64,000 nucleotides of DNA from Acridotheres tristis (GCA_037013685.1 CM072886.1:806001-870000); one strand, 5' to 3'; shown: positions 24,981 to 38,900, counted from the stretch's first letter. Program-made: numbers and translations. Notes: generated from the letters alone by a model not told the origin.

Positions 24981-27314
24981 GACTGCTTTTACATTTTAAT
25001 TCCAGGCTTTTGAATGGAGCTACTCCCAAGAGAAGTGAAATTAGACTAATAATTTAAAGAGTCTGCAAAAGACAGGACGTATTTCCACTGCACTTGAAGA
25101 GTGAATGATTTTCTAGGGAAATATTCATGAGCAGCAAGGCAGAGTTGCACAGCAGTCACGCAAGAGGTGCTGCTTGGGGGAGGAGATGGATCCCCAGCAC
25201 ATGGAAGAATGAAAACCTTGCACTGCAAAGCAGGCAGCCACTCTCTGGCAGCATCCACATTTCACCCTTATTAGAGGGGACAGACTTTCAAACGAGAGTC
25301 TTGGGCACCGATTGAGGTTGACAAAGTTAAAAGCCAGTGAGGTTCATAGAGGCAGACAGGAAATCAGCAGCTGCACAAACGGGGCTGTTTTTACAGCACC
25401 ACAGATTTTGGGATGTCAGGAACAATTTGAAAAAAAGAAACAACGAGCAATGACTCTGGGAAGTTGGAGGAGTGACTCATGGCTTGCCACAGTGCCAGTG
25501 TCAAGGACCTTCCCAAAGGGCTCTGCAGGGCTGGGCTCTGCACCAAGGGCTGCACTCACCTGCCAGGGAAAGTTCCAGAAGCCCAGAGCCCTCGGGTTCA
25601 TTAGTGCCCCAGACAGGACCGTGTTACACATCAGTGTCTGTGACAGGAGCCTGGGAACTCCCAGAGAAGGCTGAGATGAAGGACTGGGACACAAGCGATG
25701 TGTGCAAAGATTCCAACGTCTTTCTCAAGTGTCAAAACAGAACAAGGCAAAATTCTTAACATCCAGATTCACACCAAAAAGAAACCCAGCACCAAAAGCC
25801 AAGGCAGGAATTGCCCTTGGTGAGAATCAGCAAAGCCTGTCCCTGTTGAGCAGGAGCTCAATAAAAAAAGAAAGTGATTTAAGCAAGAGTGAAGTGTCTC
25901 TTTTCACAGCTGAAGGACTCTGCTGCTCACAGGACTGAATTAGCTAAAATTAGCTCTCACAGTTGCATTCTCACCAGCACCTCGAGCCTCCCATGTGGAT
26001 GAGTAGTTTTGGTGAAAGCAGCTTTAATTTGGATTCAGAGCATGCAAATTTAAGGAGAATAGTGATTTCTGACCAGCTCCTTCCATGAACACTGATGCAT
26101 AAAAAACACTGTCTTTCACATTCAAGTTTAATCCTCTTCTGAAATATTTATTTTTGGAACAATTCAGGGAACAGAAAGCCTTCAGCCCAGACGAAATACA
26201 TCTAAAAATAGAGGGTTTAAGAATTCAGGAATTCTTCCTACTGTTCTGTCTAATCAATACAGATCCACTGTGACTCGTGTCATCTGCTTTATTTGTCAAA
26301 GCACATCCCCACACCCACACTCTGCCAGCCAGCCTTATCCAACCTGCATCTTTTGGGATCCTCTAAGCCAGAATTAGCATTTTTAATGATTTGAGATTGA
26401 TAAGGGCTCAGTTGCACACACATTACATAAGGAGCAGTAAGAGCAGAGTCGAGCCTTGAACTATGAAATCATCATTCAAGGCTGGAGCTCCTCCAGTGCC
26501 CATCCTGCCTTCAGCCTGGGGGAGCATTCATGAACTCTTTGATGGCAACAAGGAGAAGAAGCAGCTTTCATTATCCAAATGTCATGAGTCCATTAATGAG
26601 AGGCTCTGAGCCAAGTGATGGCCTCCCTGCATCAGCAAGGAACGGGAAGCAGCTCCTCAATGTCACAGATGAGTCAGAGTGGCCAGGAACGTTCTCACAA
26701 ATAAAATCCTGCTCTCCACACCAGGGCTGGACGTGCACACAGATGTGAGAAAGCTCCTGGTCCGTGGCAGCTCTGGAACAGCACCCACCACAGTGTGGGA
26801 GAGGATTTTTGCCCAGAGTCAAAGGTTGCAGTGGGAAATCTGCTGAAATAAAACATCCCAGCACTACCAGAGATCACCAAACATCCCAAAACTCAGTAGC
26901 CCAAGGGCAGCTGGAGACACCAGGCTGGGAGCTGCTCTTACTGAACGTTTTTTACATTCACATCAGCCCAGCCCACCTGTCACCACACGAGAGCAAAGCA
27001 CCATTAAACAAACCAGAACTGGAACAAACAGGGCTTTTCTCTCAGTGCCTCTTTAAAAACTAACTAATTTTTTGCTGCTTTTTAAACAGCTTTTTCCAAA
27101 TGTCTCAGCCAAGGTGTAACAGGTTGTTCAACACGTCCAGCAAGAAGGATCCTTGTGTTACTCACTGCAGGGACACCACACCCAGAGCAGCAGCTCCTCT
27201 GCAAGGCTGGAGATGCTTCCAGAACAGCCCCTGGGTTTTATTCCTCTTTTACCCACAACAAACCCTTGCTGTGCAGGTAAAGGAATGGTCAGCAGTGTTA
27301 TGGACACCCAAAAA

Positions 27315-27640
27315 TGCAAAGTGAACGTGCCTGGACCTAAAGGGGGCTTAGACAAAAGACAGAGGTAAAAGGAGGTGAAAGAACAAGGGGTGATGGTTTT
27401 AAACTGAAAGAGGAAAGATTTCTGTCGGGTATTGGGAAGGAATTCCTGGCTGGGAGGGTGGGCAGGCCCTGGCACAGGGGGCCCTTGGATCCCTGGCAGT
27501 GCCCAAGGCCAGGCTGGACAGGGCTTGGAGCAGCCCAGGACAGTGGGAGGTGTCCCTGCCATGGCAGGGGCTCTGGAATAGGATGATCCTTAAGGTCTCC
27601 TCCAACCCAAACCATTCTATGATTCTGTATCAAACACACC
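27315..27640 (+). mobile_element. CR1 LINE fragment, long subfamily
   Basis: Carries the full gagggtgggcaggccctggc section missing from the ggaattcc subfamily. Ends with a canonical terminus: tccaacccaaaccattctat plus gattctgta. Confidence 0.92.
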
Positions 27641-28804
27641 CATAGACCCCACAATGGAGAACTCCCTAATCCCACTGAAACTACAAAACATTGTCTGTCC
27701 TCAGCTTTGGAAAAGGAAAACCAAGAAGGAAATTGCAGGCACCAACTGTGATTTTACCACATTAGCCCAGACTAAGGAACGCTGTCTGCAGTGGGCAAAC
27801 AGGAGAAAAATTTGGATTTCTCATCTCCTTGGGCCTTGCAGGCTACACTGCAACAGCTTCAAAGCCAAAGAGCTCCTGGAGAACTCCCAACTGTCTCTGA
27901 TATTTTACTGTGCTAAGAAAGGATGAAAATTCATGAGACTGAAATCTCCTTACGTTTTCAAGGCTGATGCCTGCCAGGTTTCATAAGTGAAGTGCCCAAG
28001 CTGTGCATTAATATCTCCTCACCCAGAGCAGGTCACAAGCTCCTCCTGTGCCCCTGTGGTGCAGGAGGGAGGGGATTAGCCCATGGGGATGTGTGGGTGG
28101 CCAGGGAGCTGCAGGTCTCAACTCAGGGACTTCACTGAGCACTTCAAAACCCACTTTTAAAGGATTGGATGGGAAAGGATCCGTGGGTGCTCTTGGAGTT
28201 GAGCTTTGCTTGGTGCTTCTGAATGGAGCAGGGAAAATGAAATTTTACAGGGACTCCACTGTGATGGAACCACTGACCTGTGCTGCTTCTCCCCAACCCA
28301 CAACTGCCCCAGTCTTGACCTAAAAGCACAACAGAGATTGTGGATTTATTTAATTCCTGGCTTTTCAGGCTGGAATCTTATTATGGCAATTGATTTTGCA
28401 TGGATGCTTTGGAGGAAGAAAGGAAAAAAATACCAGAGTTCAACAGAATACAGGCTGGCAGCATGACCAGGACACTGGGTTAAAAGCTCTGGTAAAAAAA
28501 AAGTTATTTGGTTAATATATATATATATAAATATTTCACAGAAGGTGGTCATCTATATACATTTTATACACATCTATAAACCCAAGTCTCATGTCCAGAT
28601 GTGCCCTAAATAAAGGGCAGTACCTCAGCAGACCAGGTTTAACGAGCTGTGTATTTGAGGGGAAATATTTCAGATGTGCAGGAACACACAAGGAATGTGA
28701 TCCAGGCATTCCTCCTGTCCCCAACCATCAAAGGTGATAAACACTGTGAGATTAACCCAGGCCACACAAACTCAGCCTCTCCTCTGCTCAGAGAGGTTTG
28801 TTCA

Positions 28805-29095
28805 TGAGCTGACAGAGGGCAGGGATGGATGGGATATTGGGATGTTGGGATATTGGGATGTTGGGATGTTGGGATATTGGGATATTGGGATATTGGGATG
28901 TTGGGATATTGGGATGTTGGGATGTTGGGATATTGGGATGTTGGGATGGAATTCCCAGAGCAGCTGTGGCTGCCCCTGGATCCCTGGCAGTGTCCCAGGC
29001 CAGGTTGGACACTGGGGATTGGAGCAGCCTGGGATGGTGGAATGGATGAAATTTCAGCTCCTTCCCAACACAAATCATTCTGGGATTCTACCCTT
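28805..29095 (+). mobile_element. CR1 LINE fragment with internal 8-bp array
   Basis: The parts cagagggcagggatggatgg before the array and cccagagcagctgtggctgc after it belong to the ggaattcc CR1 subfamily. The tail (acacaaatcattctgggatt) is decayed. Confidence 0.88.
28831..28948 (+). repeat. 8-bp GGGATRTT repeat inside a CR1 copy
   Basis: About 14 units of GGGATATT or GGGATGTT lie where other local CR1 copies carry a single gggatattgggatgg segment, so the array grew from the CR1 sequence itself. The surrounding open frames (Gly-Cys-Trp-Asp-type repeats) are spurious. Confidence 0.92.
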
Positions 29096-29459
29096 TTATC
29101 TTTTCCATATCAATGTTGGGACAATGATGATGCAGATGCTTCATCACACTTTTTAGGCAAAAGGATTACAACTTTGTGTTTTTAAATTATGCCAGACACC
29201 AACACAAGCAGTGTCCAAGGATTACATTAAAAACCAAACTATCTTTATTTTCCACAGCAGGTTTAAAGTCTCTGCATCATCAGTTGATTTCTCTGTGAAT
29301 TCTTTGTGAATGTGGATCAGAAGGAGGAAAGTAAAAAAGGCATTTACACCCCGTGCAGACACAGGAGTGCTGCTGCTTCCAGCTAAGAAGCTTTTCCAGG
29401 AGCCATGGCTGGTCAGCAGCACACACAGGAGATATTTTGTTTGCTGTCAGAATATAGAA

Positions 29460-29715
29460 ACCATAGAATCAGAATTCCAGGGACACCTCCCACTGTCCCA
29501 GGCTGCTCCAAACCCATCCAGCCTGGCCTGGGACACTTCCAGGGATCCAGGGGCAGCCACAGCTGCTCTGGGAAAACTGTGCTAGGACCTGCCCACCCTG
29601 CCAGTCCAGAATTCCTTCCCAAAATCCAATCTAAACCGATTCTCTCTCAGTTTGAACACTCCCCCTTGTCCCATCATTCCAGGCTCTTGGCTCAAGTCCC
29701 TCTCCATCTTTTTTG
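29460..29715 (-). mobile_element. CR1 LINE fragment, long subfamily
   Basis: Antisense copy: agggacacctcccactgtcc, then ccagggatccaggggcagcc, then gaattccttcccaaaatcca and a tgtcccatcattccagg part reaching further upstream than most neighbours. Confidence 0.85.
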
Positions 29716-31154
29716 CTGGTTTCTGGACTAGAGGGCATCCTCTGCTACACAAGTCAGTGACACTCAAAATCTCTGCAGAGACCATGTGAAGTGTAAGAGT
29801 CAATTCAAATCTAATCCATTCAGAATATGAGATATTCCAGAAGTTTTCAGAGGATTTGTGACCTGAAAGTTTCACATGGGAAAGACCAGATTAGCAAGAA
29901 TTAAGCAATATCAGTGCCCTGAGATACCAAAACTATTCAAATATTGAACTCCTGACTTTGTCAGGACCTCACTGTGATCCCAGCTGGGCAGAGGTCACTC
30001 ATGGAACATCCCAAATTCTCCTGGCAAATTCAAAAGCCTCAAAACATCACCTGACCTCCCCTATGTGGGGACACAACACCTGACAGAACTTGCACCTCAG
30101 CTTAGGCAGAGCTTTGTTAGGTCAGCTCTGAGTGATCCCCAGCACAGCCAACCTCTCTCCACCCCAGAAATAAGAATTTGGGCACTACCAGTGTACAGAA
30201 GAACCAGAAAAAGACCAACATTCCCCTGTTATTTCAGCTTTCCAGCTAAAATCAGAGCAGATTTGTTCAGAGGTGCAAGCAGAAAGTGATACCTGTACCT
30301 GGGGAAAGGGGAGATGGCAGATCAAGGTCAGGGCAGTGCAGCTAGATAAGGTTAAGTCATTAACATTTAGTTCTTTGCCTCTTAGCTCACAGATCACATT
30401 TCCAAGGCATAGACACCTTACCCAAGCTTTTCAGACTCAGATTGGAAAACAAACCCACCAGCAAAAGAAAAAAAAAAAAAAGTCCATTTCTAAGGGGTAA
30501 GTTTCCTTTTGTTAAAGGTGCACTAGAAAACCAGTCAGAAAAAGACTCAAAGCCATCTTGTGGATAAATTCTTGGACTGAGCTGGAACACATTCATTTAT
30601 TCTGCAGCAGAACTATGGCTTGTAGGGATTTTTAAGCAGTGTCACTTCTTAGCAAATTCAAGGCAACAGTGGCCAGCCCTGAAATTACCTGATAAATCCT
30701 TCAGATGTTTATTTACAGCTGTAGTAGAGTAATTAAGATTTCTAAAGCCAACAAAAAAAAATAACTGGAACAGAAGATGAGCAGTCACTTCCTGTTATGC
30801 AACTGCCTGAAAAAACAGATTTGTTCAATTCAGCGTGAAAAGCTGGGCTGGAGTCTGAGCACCCCCCATCAGCTGCTGACAGGTTACAACAAGGTGCAGA
30901 CAGCTGTGTTTAACCAGAAGGCAGGAGCAAACTGCTGCAGGAGCTGAGACACCATGGGGGAATGGAGAGCTGGGCACAGGGTCCCCAGGGCACCAGGGGC
31001 TGCCACTGTCACCACTGTCCCTCCTGCCTGCTCCAACCTGCACGGGGCTGCTGCTGCTGCTGCTGAACATCACCTAACCACAGGATTTTCACTCTGGTTA
31101 ATGGCAGGACCAGCCTGAGGTGTGGAGGGCATGAAAATCCCAGAACTGAGATTG

Positions 31155-31390
31155 GCAAAGAGCTCCAAGGTCACCAAATCCAAGCTGTGATTCCCCACCT
31201 CGTCCCCAGCCCAGAGCACCGAGTGTCATCCACAGGAATTCCCTGGGCACTTCCAATCCCTGCCCACCCTTTCCGTGGGGAAATTCCTGCTCATGTCCAC
31301 CCTGAGCTCCCCTGGCCCAGCCTGAGCCATTTCCTCCTGTCCTGTCCCTTCTTCACGAGCTCCTCTCGAGAAGTTGCAGAGAGAGAAGAT
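31155..31390 (-). mobile_element. CR1 LINE fragment, older subfamily
   Basis: ggaattccctgggcacttcc, then ccaccctgagctcccctggc and ccatttcctcctgtcctgtc mirror the 5130-5480 copy. Diverged and without a clear tail. Confidence 0.68.
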
Positions 31391-32224
31391 CCCCACTGAG
31401 AGTTGTGCATTTTGACTTTGATGCATTTTTTGAAGGTTCAGTCACACTAAACAAACAATGAGCTGGGTAAGAACCACAAGGAAAATAAAAAAAGAAGGGA
31501 GAGGTGCAGCATCTTCAAAGATTCCATCCCCACAGACTCTCTTATCCTGGGAAAGCAGAGGAGCAGCTCTCACCCTGTCTGTGTTATCAGAGCAATGACA
31601 CAAATCCCTGACATTTCTAAGCCCAGGGAGCTGCTGCAAGTGTTTGCTCTGATCCTTGTTCTGGGCTTATCAAGGAAAGCAATTCCTGCTCGGAAAATGC
31701 AGCAGGAGCAGCAGCAGTTTCCTCATCAAGATTGGAACCAGTACAACGTGTGTTACCTCACACCACAGGCAAATCAATCAGTGCAGACTCACTGCTCTGA
31801 AACCTTAAATAACGCCTTCAGAAAGCAAAAGCTGCATTAATCAATTCTGAATTATGACTGAATGAAAATGCTTCAGAGATACCCATAAAATGAATTTGCA
31901 GCACTATACTTAATCCACCTGATTTCTATTACTCACAGCAATTGGAATTCAGAAAGTTCTTGGTTTAATGCACAGGTTCTTACTGCAAAGACCAATTAAA
32001 AAATAATTACAGCATCCAGCTTTTAATCTGGACTTAAAACTGTTCAGCTCAGACTCATTAAGAAACAAGAAAAAAATAAAGAAAAGCCCAGCTGTTCATA
32101 TGTCCATCCACACTTTCACTTGTTCCTGGCTGAGACACAAACACATTCCTGCTACTGATCTTCCCCCAGATCCAAAGAAAACCAGGAGTGCTGAGGCCGT
32201 GGAGATGTGTGAGACCCCCCTGCA

Positions 32225-32690
32225 GAGCTGCTCCAGCCCTGGATCCAACAGAACAGGACCTGGAGAGATCCAGAGGATCCCATGGAGCTGCTCCAGGGCT
32301 GGAGCCAGGCTGGGAGAGCTGGGAATGTTCCCCTGGAGAGGAGAAGGATCCAGGGAGAGCTCAGAGCCCCTGGCAGGGCCTGGAGGGGCTCCAGGAGAGC
32401 TGGAGAGGGACTGGGAACAAGACATGGAGGGACAGGACACAGGGAATGGCTCCCACTGCCAGAGGGCAGGGATGGATGGGATATTGGGATGGAATTCCTG
32501 GCTGGGATGGAATTCCCAGAGCAGCTGTGGCTGCCCCTGGATCCCTGGCAGTGCCCAAGGCCAGGTTGGACACTTGGAGCAATCTGGGACAGTGGGAAGT
32601 GTCCCTGCCATGGCAGGGGTGGCACTGGGTGATCCTGGAGGTCCCTTCCAGCCCAAACCATTCAGGGATTCCAAAATCCAGCAAAGCTCC
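32225..32690 (+). mobile_element. CR1 LINE fragment, ggaattcc subfamily, longest
   Basis: About 460 bp from ctgctccagccctggatcca through ggaatgttcccctggagagg and the doubled ggaattcc block to gtcccttccagcccaaacca. Both strands show long accidental frames (235 codons plus, 293 codons minus). Confidence 0.92.
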
Positions 32691-33596
32691 CTCACTGCTG
32701 CTCTGTCCATGCCCTGGCAGGCTCCACTCCCAGTTCTGCATTCCCTCCTCAAGGATCTCACCCAGGAGCTGGGAATGCAGGGACCCTGCCCTGGGCACCA
32801 CCTGTGACTGAGGAAACAAAAACTGTGCCAGAGCTCTGCTCCTGAGCCACCCCCAGCAGCAGGAATTCTGCAGCTCCTGCTGCCTTCACATGCAGGAGCT
32901 GTCACAACTCCGACTCTAATTCGTGCTCCCATCCCTTTAAAGACAAATTCCAATGACAAGGGAGACAAGTCTAACACATTGTCTCACATGCGATTCTGTT
33001 ATTTTTTTCAGCTCTCAGCATTTCTTTAGTTGGCAGAAATAAAAGATTTGTATTGGAATTCCAGCAGACTCCAAACCTTCCAGCCTCCCCTACACACTGA
33101 TATTGTAATTTAAACTGGAACCAGCATGAGGCTCCCAGTGCCTCCAAGGACAACAAAGCAGCTTATCAGGGTGAGAAACTGCAGGGACAATGGATAACAC
33201 AACTTCTGCTGTTTAAAGTTGCCTTAGAATGAAGCAGGCTCTGTGTTTCTGGCACATCACTGAATTCCCACTCAGCAAGATCCCAGTATCAACCCCCACA
33301 AGCATTGCACAAGTTGAATATTCAGAGTTTGCCCTTACTATAAGTAAGTTTTCCCAATCATCTGTTTATTTTAAAGCAATCATTCTGTAATTTTAAAAAG
33401 AGAAATAGGTAGAAAGCACAGAAGGTAAATCACTGTACTACATTTTAAAAGGATTAACTTAAAATTATGAAGCCAAGAGCCACTGATAGTTTTAATTTCA
33501 ATCTTGCTTGGCTCCACCTTAAGACTTCAGTGATGTTTCTCCATGAAGATTGGGACCACATTTCCTCACTCTCCTGTAACAACTTTTCCTTAGAGA

Positions 33597-33725
33597 GTTT
33601 TGGGGTGGAGGGACCTCCAGGATCACCCAGTGCCAGCCCTGCCATGGCAGGGACACCTCCCACTGCCCCAGGCTGCTCCCAGCTCCCCCAGCCCTGCTCT
33701 GAGCCCACTCAGGCACCAGCATGAG
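33597..33725 (-). mobile_element. Short CR1 3' end
   Basis: ttttggggtggagggacctc, then gccatggcagggacacctcc, then ccccaggctgctcccagctc. Truncated after about 125 bp. Confidence 0.85.
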
Positions 33726-34144
33726 CTCATTCCCAGCAGCAAACTCCATCAAAAAGCTTTTTGTTACAAGCTGCTCTTGTTCAGTTTGCTTCGTTTTTGG
33801 GATTAATTAGTCAAGATGTTTTACAGAATGATCCACTTGGTTATTCAGAAAATGGTCAGTACTTCCCTGCTCTCTTACACTTGTACCTCTCCAGATTTAG
33901 AATATTGAGAAGAGATTTTTGAATTTTTTAGCCAAATGATGAGAATCATGAGGGGATGAATTCTGGAGGAGTTGGGGAGGAGCTTTTCCTTTGGGATTTT
34001 TTTTCCTCTTTGGTGTTTGAAAAGTAGAAATACTTTCAGGTCTGTCCATCACCCTGCTAACCAGGCATTCCAGGTTTTGACTTCTGTGTTCAGAACTGTT
34101 TCATGCAAGAAACTTTCTGGAATAAAACAAAAATAATTCCAGAC

Positions 34145-34335
34145 TATTTTGGGTTGGAAGGGACCTCAGGGATCATCCCAATCCCATCCTATTACACAGC
34201 AGGGAAACCTTCCAGCATTCCCAGGGTGATCCAAGCCCTGTCCAAGCCTGGCCTTGGGCACTGCCAGGGATCCAGGGGCAGCCACAGCTGCTCTGGGAAT
34301 TCCATCCCATCCATCCCTGCCCTGGGCCAGTTGAA
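34145..34335 (-). mobile_element. CR1 LINE 3' end, ggaattcc subfamily
   Basis: Starts tattttgggttggaagggac and ends ctgggaattccatcccatcc plus atccctgccctg, the antisense of the diagnostic block. Confidence 0.88.
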
Positions 34336-35584
34336 ATGGTGCAGAATTCACATTTGCCATTGTACAGCACAGAACTGAAATCACAGCACAGGCATATTTA
34401 TTATTAATTTATTAATTTATTAACAGCCAGGCCCCGGGAATGAAGAGGGCACAAACCAGAAGCCCTGAAGAATTTAGGAATCAAAGAATTTCTGATTGTG
34501 TTGTGTGAAATGCCCAGCCCTGCAGGTCTGCACTGAGGCACAGGCTGCCTGTTCCCTGTTCACCTTCCAGCAGGAATCTCAGCAGCCTCTGAGAGTTTCA
34601 CCCTGTGCTGGGTTTGGTTTTTTTCCTTCACCCCATCATGTGCAGCCTCAGCCAGACTGAATGAATGAGTCACTTAATTAACCCAGAATTTACACAAAGG
34701 ACATGTGAGAGCAAAAGCCTGCCTTGAATCTGGTCAACTCTGGGAGCATCTTAAAACACTCCACTTGTCTTTTTTTCGAGAAGATATTTTTAAAAGAAAT
34801 TAGCAGAATAACAGAATTCAGTAAAAACTTGCTGAGAGAGAACAATCCACATGCAACTTCCAGATTAAAAACTGTGAGATTTCAGTCAATCCCATAAAAT
34901 ACAGCCTGCATCCCTGTTTAGTAGATGAAAATGCTCCTTCCACTACACAACCCCCTTTTTTTTGGTATTATGCTTCTGAAAAGCACAATATAAAGCATTT
35001 CATGTAGAAATCCCAGCTCCTGTACTTGGAGAGATGAACAGAAAAACTCTCCCAAGAGATCAGCAGGGAGAGGCGTGTTCAGTGAGAGCTGCCCGAGTGA
35101 AACCTTGTGCTGAGAGGACAAAGGTGACAGTGGCAGCCACAGATAATTTTTTTTATTTGCCAGCATTGAGACTTTAGAGCTGGCTATTTCCCTGGCACCA
35201 CCACCAGTGCTAACCTGCTTTGAGGAGAAAAAGGCATTTTTTGCTGCAGAGAAGGTGGAGAGACTGTGAAAAAGCCGAATTGAACAGGTGGGACTGGGGC
35301 AGGCCGGGCACTGACACCGAGCTCTGGGTGCTGGCACACGGCAGGGCAGGGACGGGCACCCACGGGGACTGTGCCACCCTCGGGAGCTTCAGCAGGTCCT
35401 GCAAGGGCTGGGACAATCCCAAGCACAAATCCAGGCTGGGAATGAAGGGATGGAGAGCAGCCCTGGGGACAAGGACTGAGAACCTGAGCACGGCCTGGCC
35501 AGGGAGCCCCTGTGCCTGGGCTGCTCCCCAGGCTGGGATGCAGCAAAGGGGGATTCAGGTGATGCCCCACCTGCAGAACTGATC

Positions 35585-35720
35585 CCTGGATCCAACAGCA
35601 CAAGGACCTGGAGCTCCTGGAGAGACCCCGGGCTGGGAGAGCTGGGAATGCTGCAGGGAGAGCTCAGAGCCCCTTCAGGGCTGGAACTGATGATCCTTGA
35701 GGTGCCCCCAGCCAGCCCAG
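35585..35720 (+). mobile_element. CR1 fragment with internal deletion
   Basis: The 5' part (ggatccaacagcacaaggac and ggctgggagagctgggaatg) is joined directly to the tail part ctgatgatccttgaggtgcc, so most of the interior is deleted. Confidence 0.7.
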
Positions 35721-35927
35721 TGTGGGTGCTGTGATCTGAACCCCACCCAGGGCCCAGGACTCCCAGAGCACAAAGAAGGAGCCACGGGGACACCCCCAGC
35801 ACCCCCGAGGAAAAGGCAGGGAGATGAAAAAAGCACAAAGCACAAAGCACAGGTGCTCTGCACAAAGCCACACACACGAAGCTTTTGCCTGATGTGCTGT
35901 CACAGCTCTTACATCCTGAGTTAATTT

Positions 35928-35980
35928 AATATGCTGTAAAGTAGGGAGTGCAATAGTGCCCTGCTTTACAAACACATATT
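35928..35980. repeat. Short hairpin, about 18 paired bases
   Basis: tgtaaagtaggg (35935-35946) pairs with ccctgctttaca (35959-35970), with one mismatch that is G-U in RNA on one strand. Outside it aatatg pairs with catatt after a small bulge. It lies in AT-rich, repeat-poor intron. Confidence 0.7.
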
Positions 35981-38900
35981 ACAATAATTGACTCACCTCA
36001 CCCTCCTGCTCTGCTGTACATGAATTATTTGCATTTATTCCTCTGATTTAGCTTTTTTTTCTTCCTACTCCTAATCCCACAAAAAAAAAAGTTTAGGCTT
36101 GAATTTAAAGCATTAACAGGATTGCTGAAAGAAAAGTACTTTGAAAAGCCTGTTATCAGTCAGCAAGTGCAGCTGGTGGATACCCAGCCTCCCTTTGTAG
36201 CTGGAATTCTCTAATAAAGGAACATCTGAGCTTAATCCAAAGCTTCTGTTTCATAAATAATGAGATTCTACTATCTTTCATTTAGAAACTAAACTAATTT
36301 AAGGACAAAATGCAGGTCCCTCCGAGGCACTTTGGAAGTTCCCTTGCTTTGAAGCAAGGGTTAACAATTCAATATGGAAAATTATAGTGCTCAAGGTGAT
36401 CTGTGTTAAACAAGATATCCATCACCAGAGCCCCTCTGTTTCACTTCTGTCATTCAGAGGATCATTTCCCAATCTCTGTTTATATTTCAAGCCTCAGTTT
36501 ATAAATTGGGAAGTTTCTTTGAAGTAATACAACTATTTAGAATAAAGCAGGGTGTTAACACTTGTACAACCAGGATGCTCTGATGCATTTCAATTTAGAT
36601 TAACTGTTTTCATTACTCCTTGTGCTCCCCCCACACATTTGCAAAATTAGTTCAGCACAATGTTTAATTATTCAAATAGAGCTGATAAAATAACTCCCAC
36701 TGAAATTTTGATGAGGTGTTAAGGATCTGTAACCGTCCCCCCTTCCCCAGGCATAAACTGACATCTCTTAATTAACAAATGAGCCCAAAGTTACTGAAAA
36801 GCACAAGAAGTCACATTAAAAACACACAAAAATAACAAATGCACTCCAATTCCACATGGATTTTAAGAGCAAACTTTGCACTACATAATCTCTCGTTGAG
36901 TTCACATTCAACCCTTTGATTACATCAGCACCTCGAAATGATCTTGGAAGAAGTGAAGCTTGCCAGGGAATTTCACTGGGGAAACCTAACAGGCACAGTC
37001 AGCACATCTGGCTGCTGAAAAATTATTCTACAGATAAATTACATACTAGAAAAAATAAACATAGCCCGGCCTAGCAAGAAAACCAGCTCAATTTTGATGA
37101 ATCGTGGGGATTTTCCAGGTTTCCGTAGGCACATCCCAGGGCAGGGAAATCAATATTCCATTTTAAATCCATGGGGAGCTCAGAGTGGCAGGAGCAGTGT
37201 CTGGAGGGAGTGTGGGGTGTGTGCAGAGCTGAGTTTGAACTCCAAGGGCAGGAACTATGAAAGCTCAGCGAGTTCGGTGACTCCCTGCCAGAATCCAGCT
37301 GCCTTCCCCTGCAGTTTGTATCCCTGCCTCCCAAAAACCCCTGCTGAGGAACAGCAAACTGCTTGGGAAACTTCCATTTTCACCCTTCCAACAGTTTCAT
37401 AAAAAGCCAATTTTCACTCTGACTCCTGCACAGTGCTTAGCAAGTCTGCCATGGGGGAAAGAAAAGGGGGGGAAAAGGGGGGAACACAAATTCCAAAATG
37501 ACTTTTACTCATGGCTTCAAATCCAACAGCCAAAGCCAGCACAGCTCTTGGAGGGTCAGACTTGGAGATTTCTGGTGCTTGGGAGCAGCTGATGGAGGAG
37601 AGGAAGAGCAGTTTGGAAAGAGTTAAATCCTCCAAGAGAAATCGCAGCCGGGCACTGGGCAGCTGTGTCCTCACCATAACCTTCCTCCCACTGCTCTGCC
37701 CTGGTCACTCCCTCACTTCATCCCTTCCATGTGCTCCTCTCACTTTCCCGAGAGGACTCCAGTTACCAGCGCCCTCCTGAGCGAATTTTCTATTCTCCTG
37801 TCTGACAGTCAGTCACCAAAATAACTTTTCTATTCTCCCAGTGTCACTTCTGGAGTATTTCCTTCTCTCATTATGTAACCACGGAGTTCTGCTTTAAAAG
37901 GGAATCTCCTTTTATCACAGGAAGTCAAACCCCAAGGGGAAAAAACATCCAGTCTGTGGTATGTTTAAACAAGACACCATCAGCTGATGCCAGCCAGAGT
38001 CAGGATTTCTGGGAGCAGTGTGTTAAATTCTGTGCTCCAATCACCCCTCCAACAGCCTTTTAAAAGTCTTGGTAGTTAAAAAAAAAGAAACCCACCTTAC
38101 ACTGAATACATTCAGATGGCCTAAAACAGAAATATGGGAGAGAAAGCAGAGCAGCAGGAAAGGGGAGCAGAGGGAAACCTGTGGCACAAACACAGCTCAG
38201 GGTAATGAAGGAAAAAAATGCAAATGGAAATGCAAGGCCTTTGTGAATCCCAGCCATTGACTCACTCATCCATCAGCACCTGAAGGGACCCCAGGGCTGC
38301 CAGGGCCAGGCTCTCCCTGCCCACCAGAAGCCCCCAGAAAACTCTGCAGAAAGCCCAGAGTGCAGCCAGGCCAGGTGCCAGGCTCTGCTCCCACACAGGG
38401 ATGTGCCCACGGGCAAAGTCTGTCAGCAAGACCAGCAATTAATGCTCATTTGGCACGTTCAGATCCTTGGCTGCAGAAAATTAAGCTTGGAGGTGCAAGG
38501 AGTTCCCTTGATGTTCCCCAACGCCTTCAAATTCGTGTTAATTCCTTGCAGGAGAGGGAAATCCCACAGAACTGCAGGACACAATACACCAAAATAACAC
38601 AGAACAGCACGGGTGGAAGAGTTGTCACAGTTTTAAGAACAAAAAAACAACTGATGCAACAAAAAGTGGATAATGATAAAAGTTTTTTTCCACACCATTA
38701 ACACTCAGAGATGTCCAATGTGCAGCTTTTGGGATAAATTTGGGTTTCAGCCACCAGACAACGCTGTGCAACACTGCTCTACATTCGTATTTAGAGCTAT
38801 TAAATCCTGGTAAAAAACCACCACTGCTTTTAAGGGAAAACACGAGCAAATTATAGCATCTCTCCTTCACAGTGAATTCCCCAAGCTGAAAATAGTTTGG

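Larger units (their letters stand above)
21381..27310. other. MAP4 intron 1, few classified elements
   Basis: Holds the 22.35 kb tandem repeat and two CR1 pieces (24.3 and 24.6-25.0 kb). The stretches 22.5-24.3 and 25.0-27.3 kb look like unique intron sequence. Confidence 0.55.

Noticed and set aside
32096..32977. 293-codon minus-strand frame and the 235-codon plus-strand frame
   Set aside because: They span a CR1 copy and unrelated flanks, and the peptides do not match CR1 ORF2 in frame.
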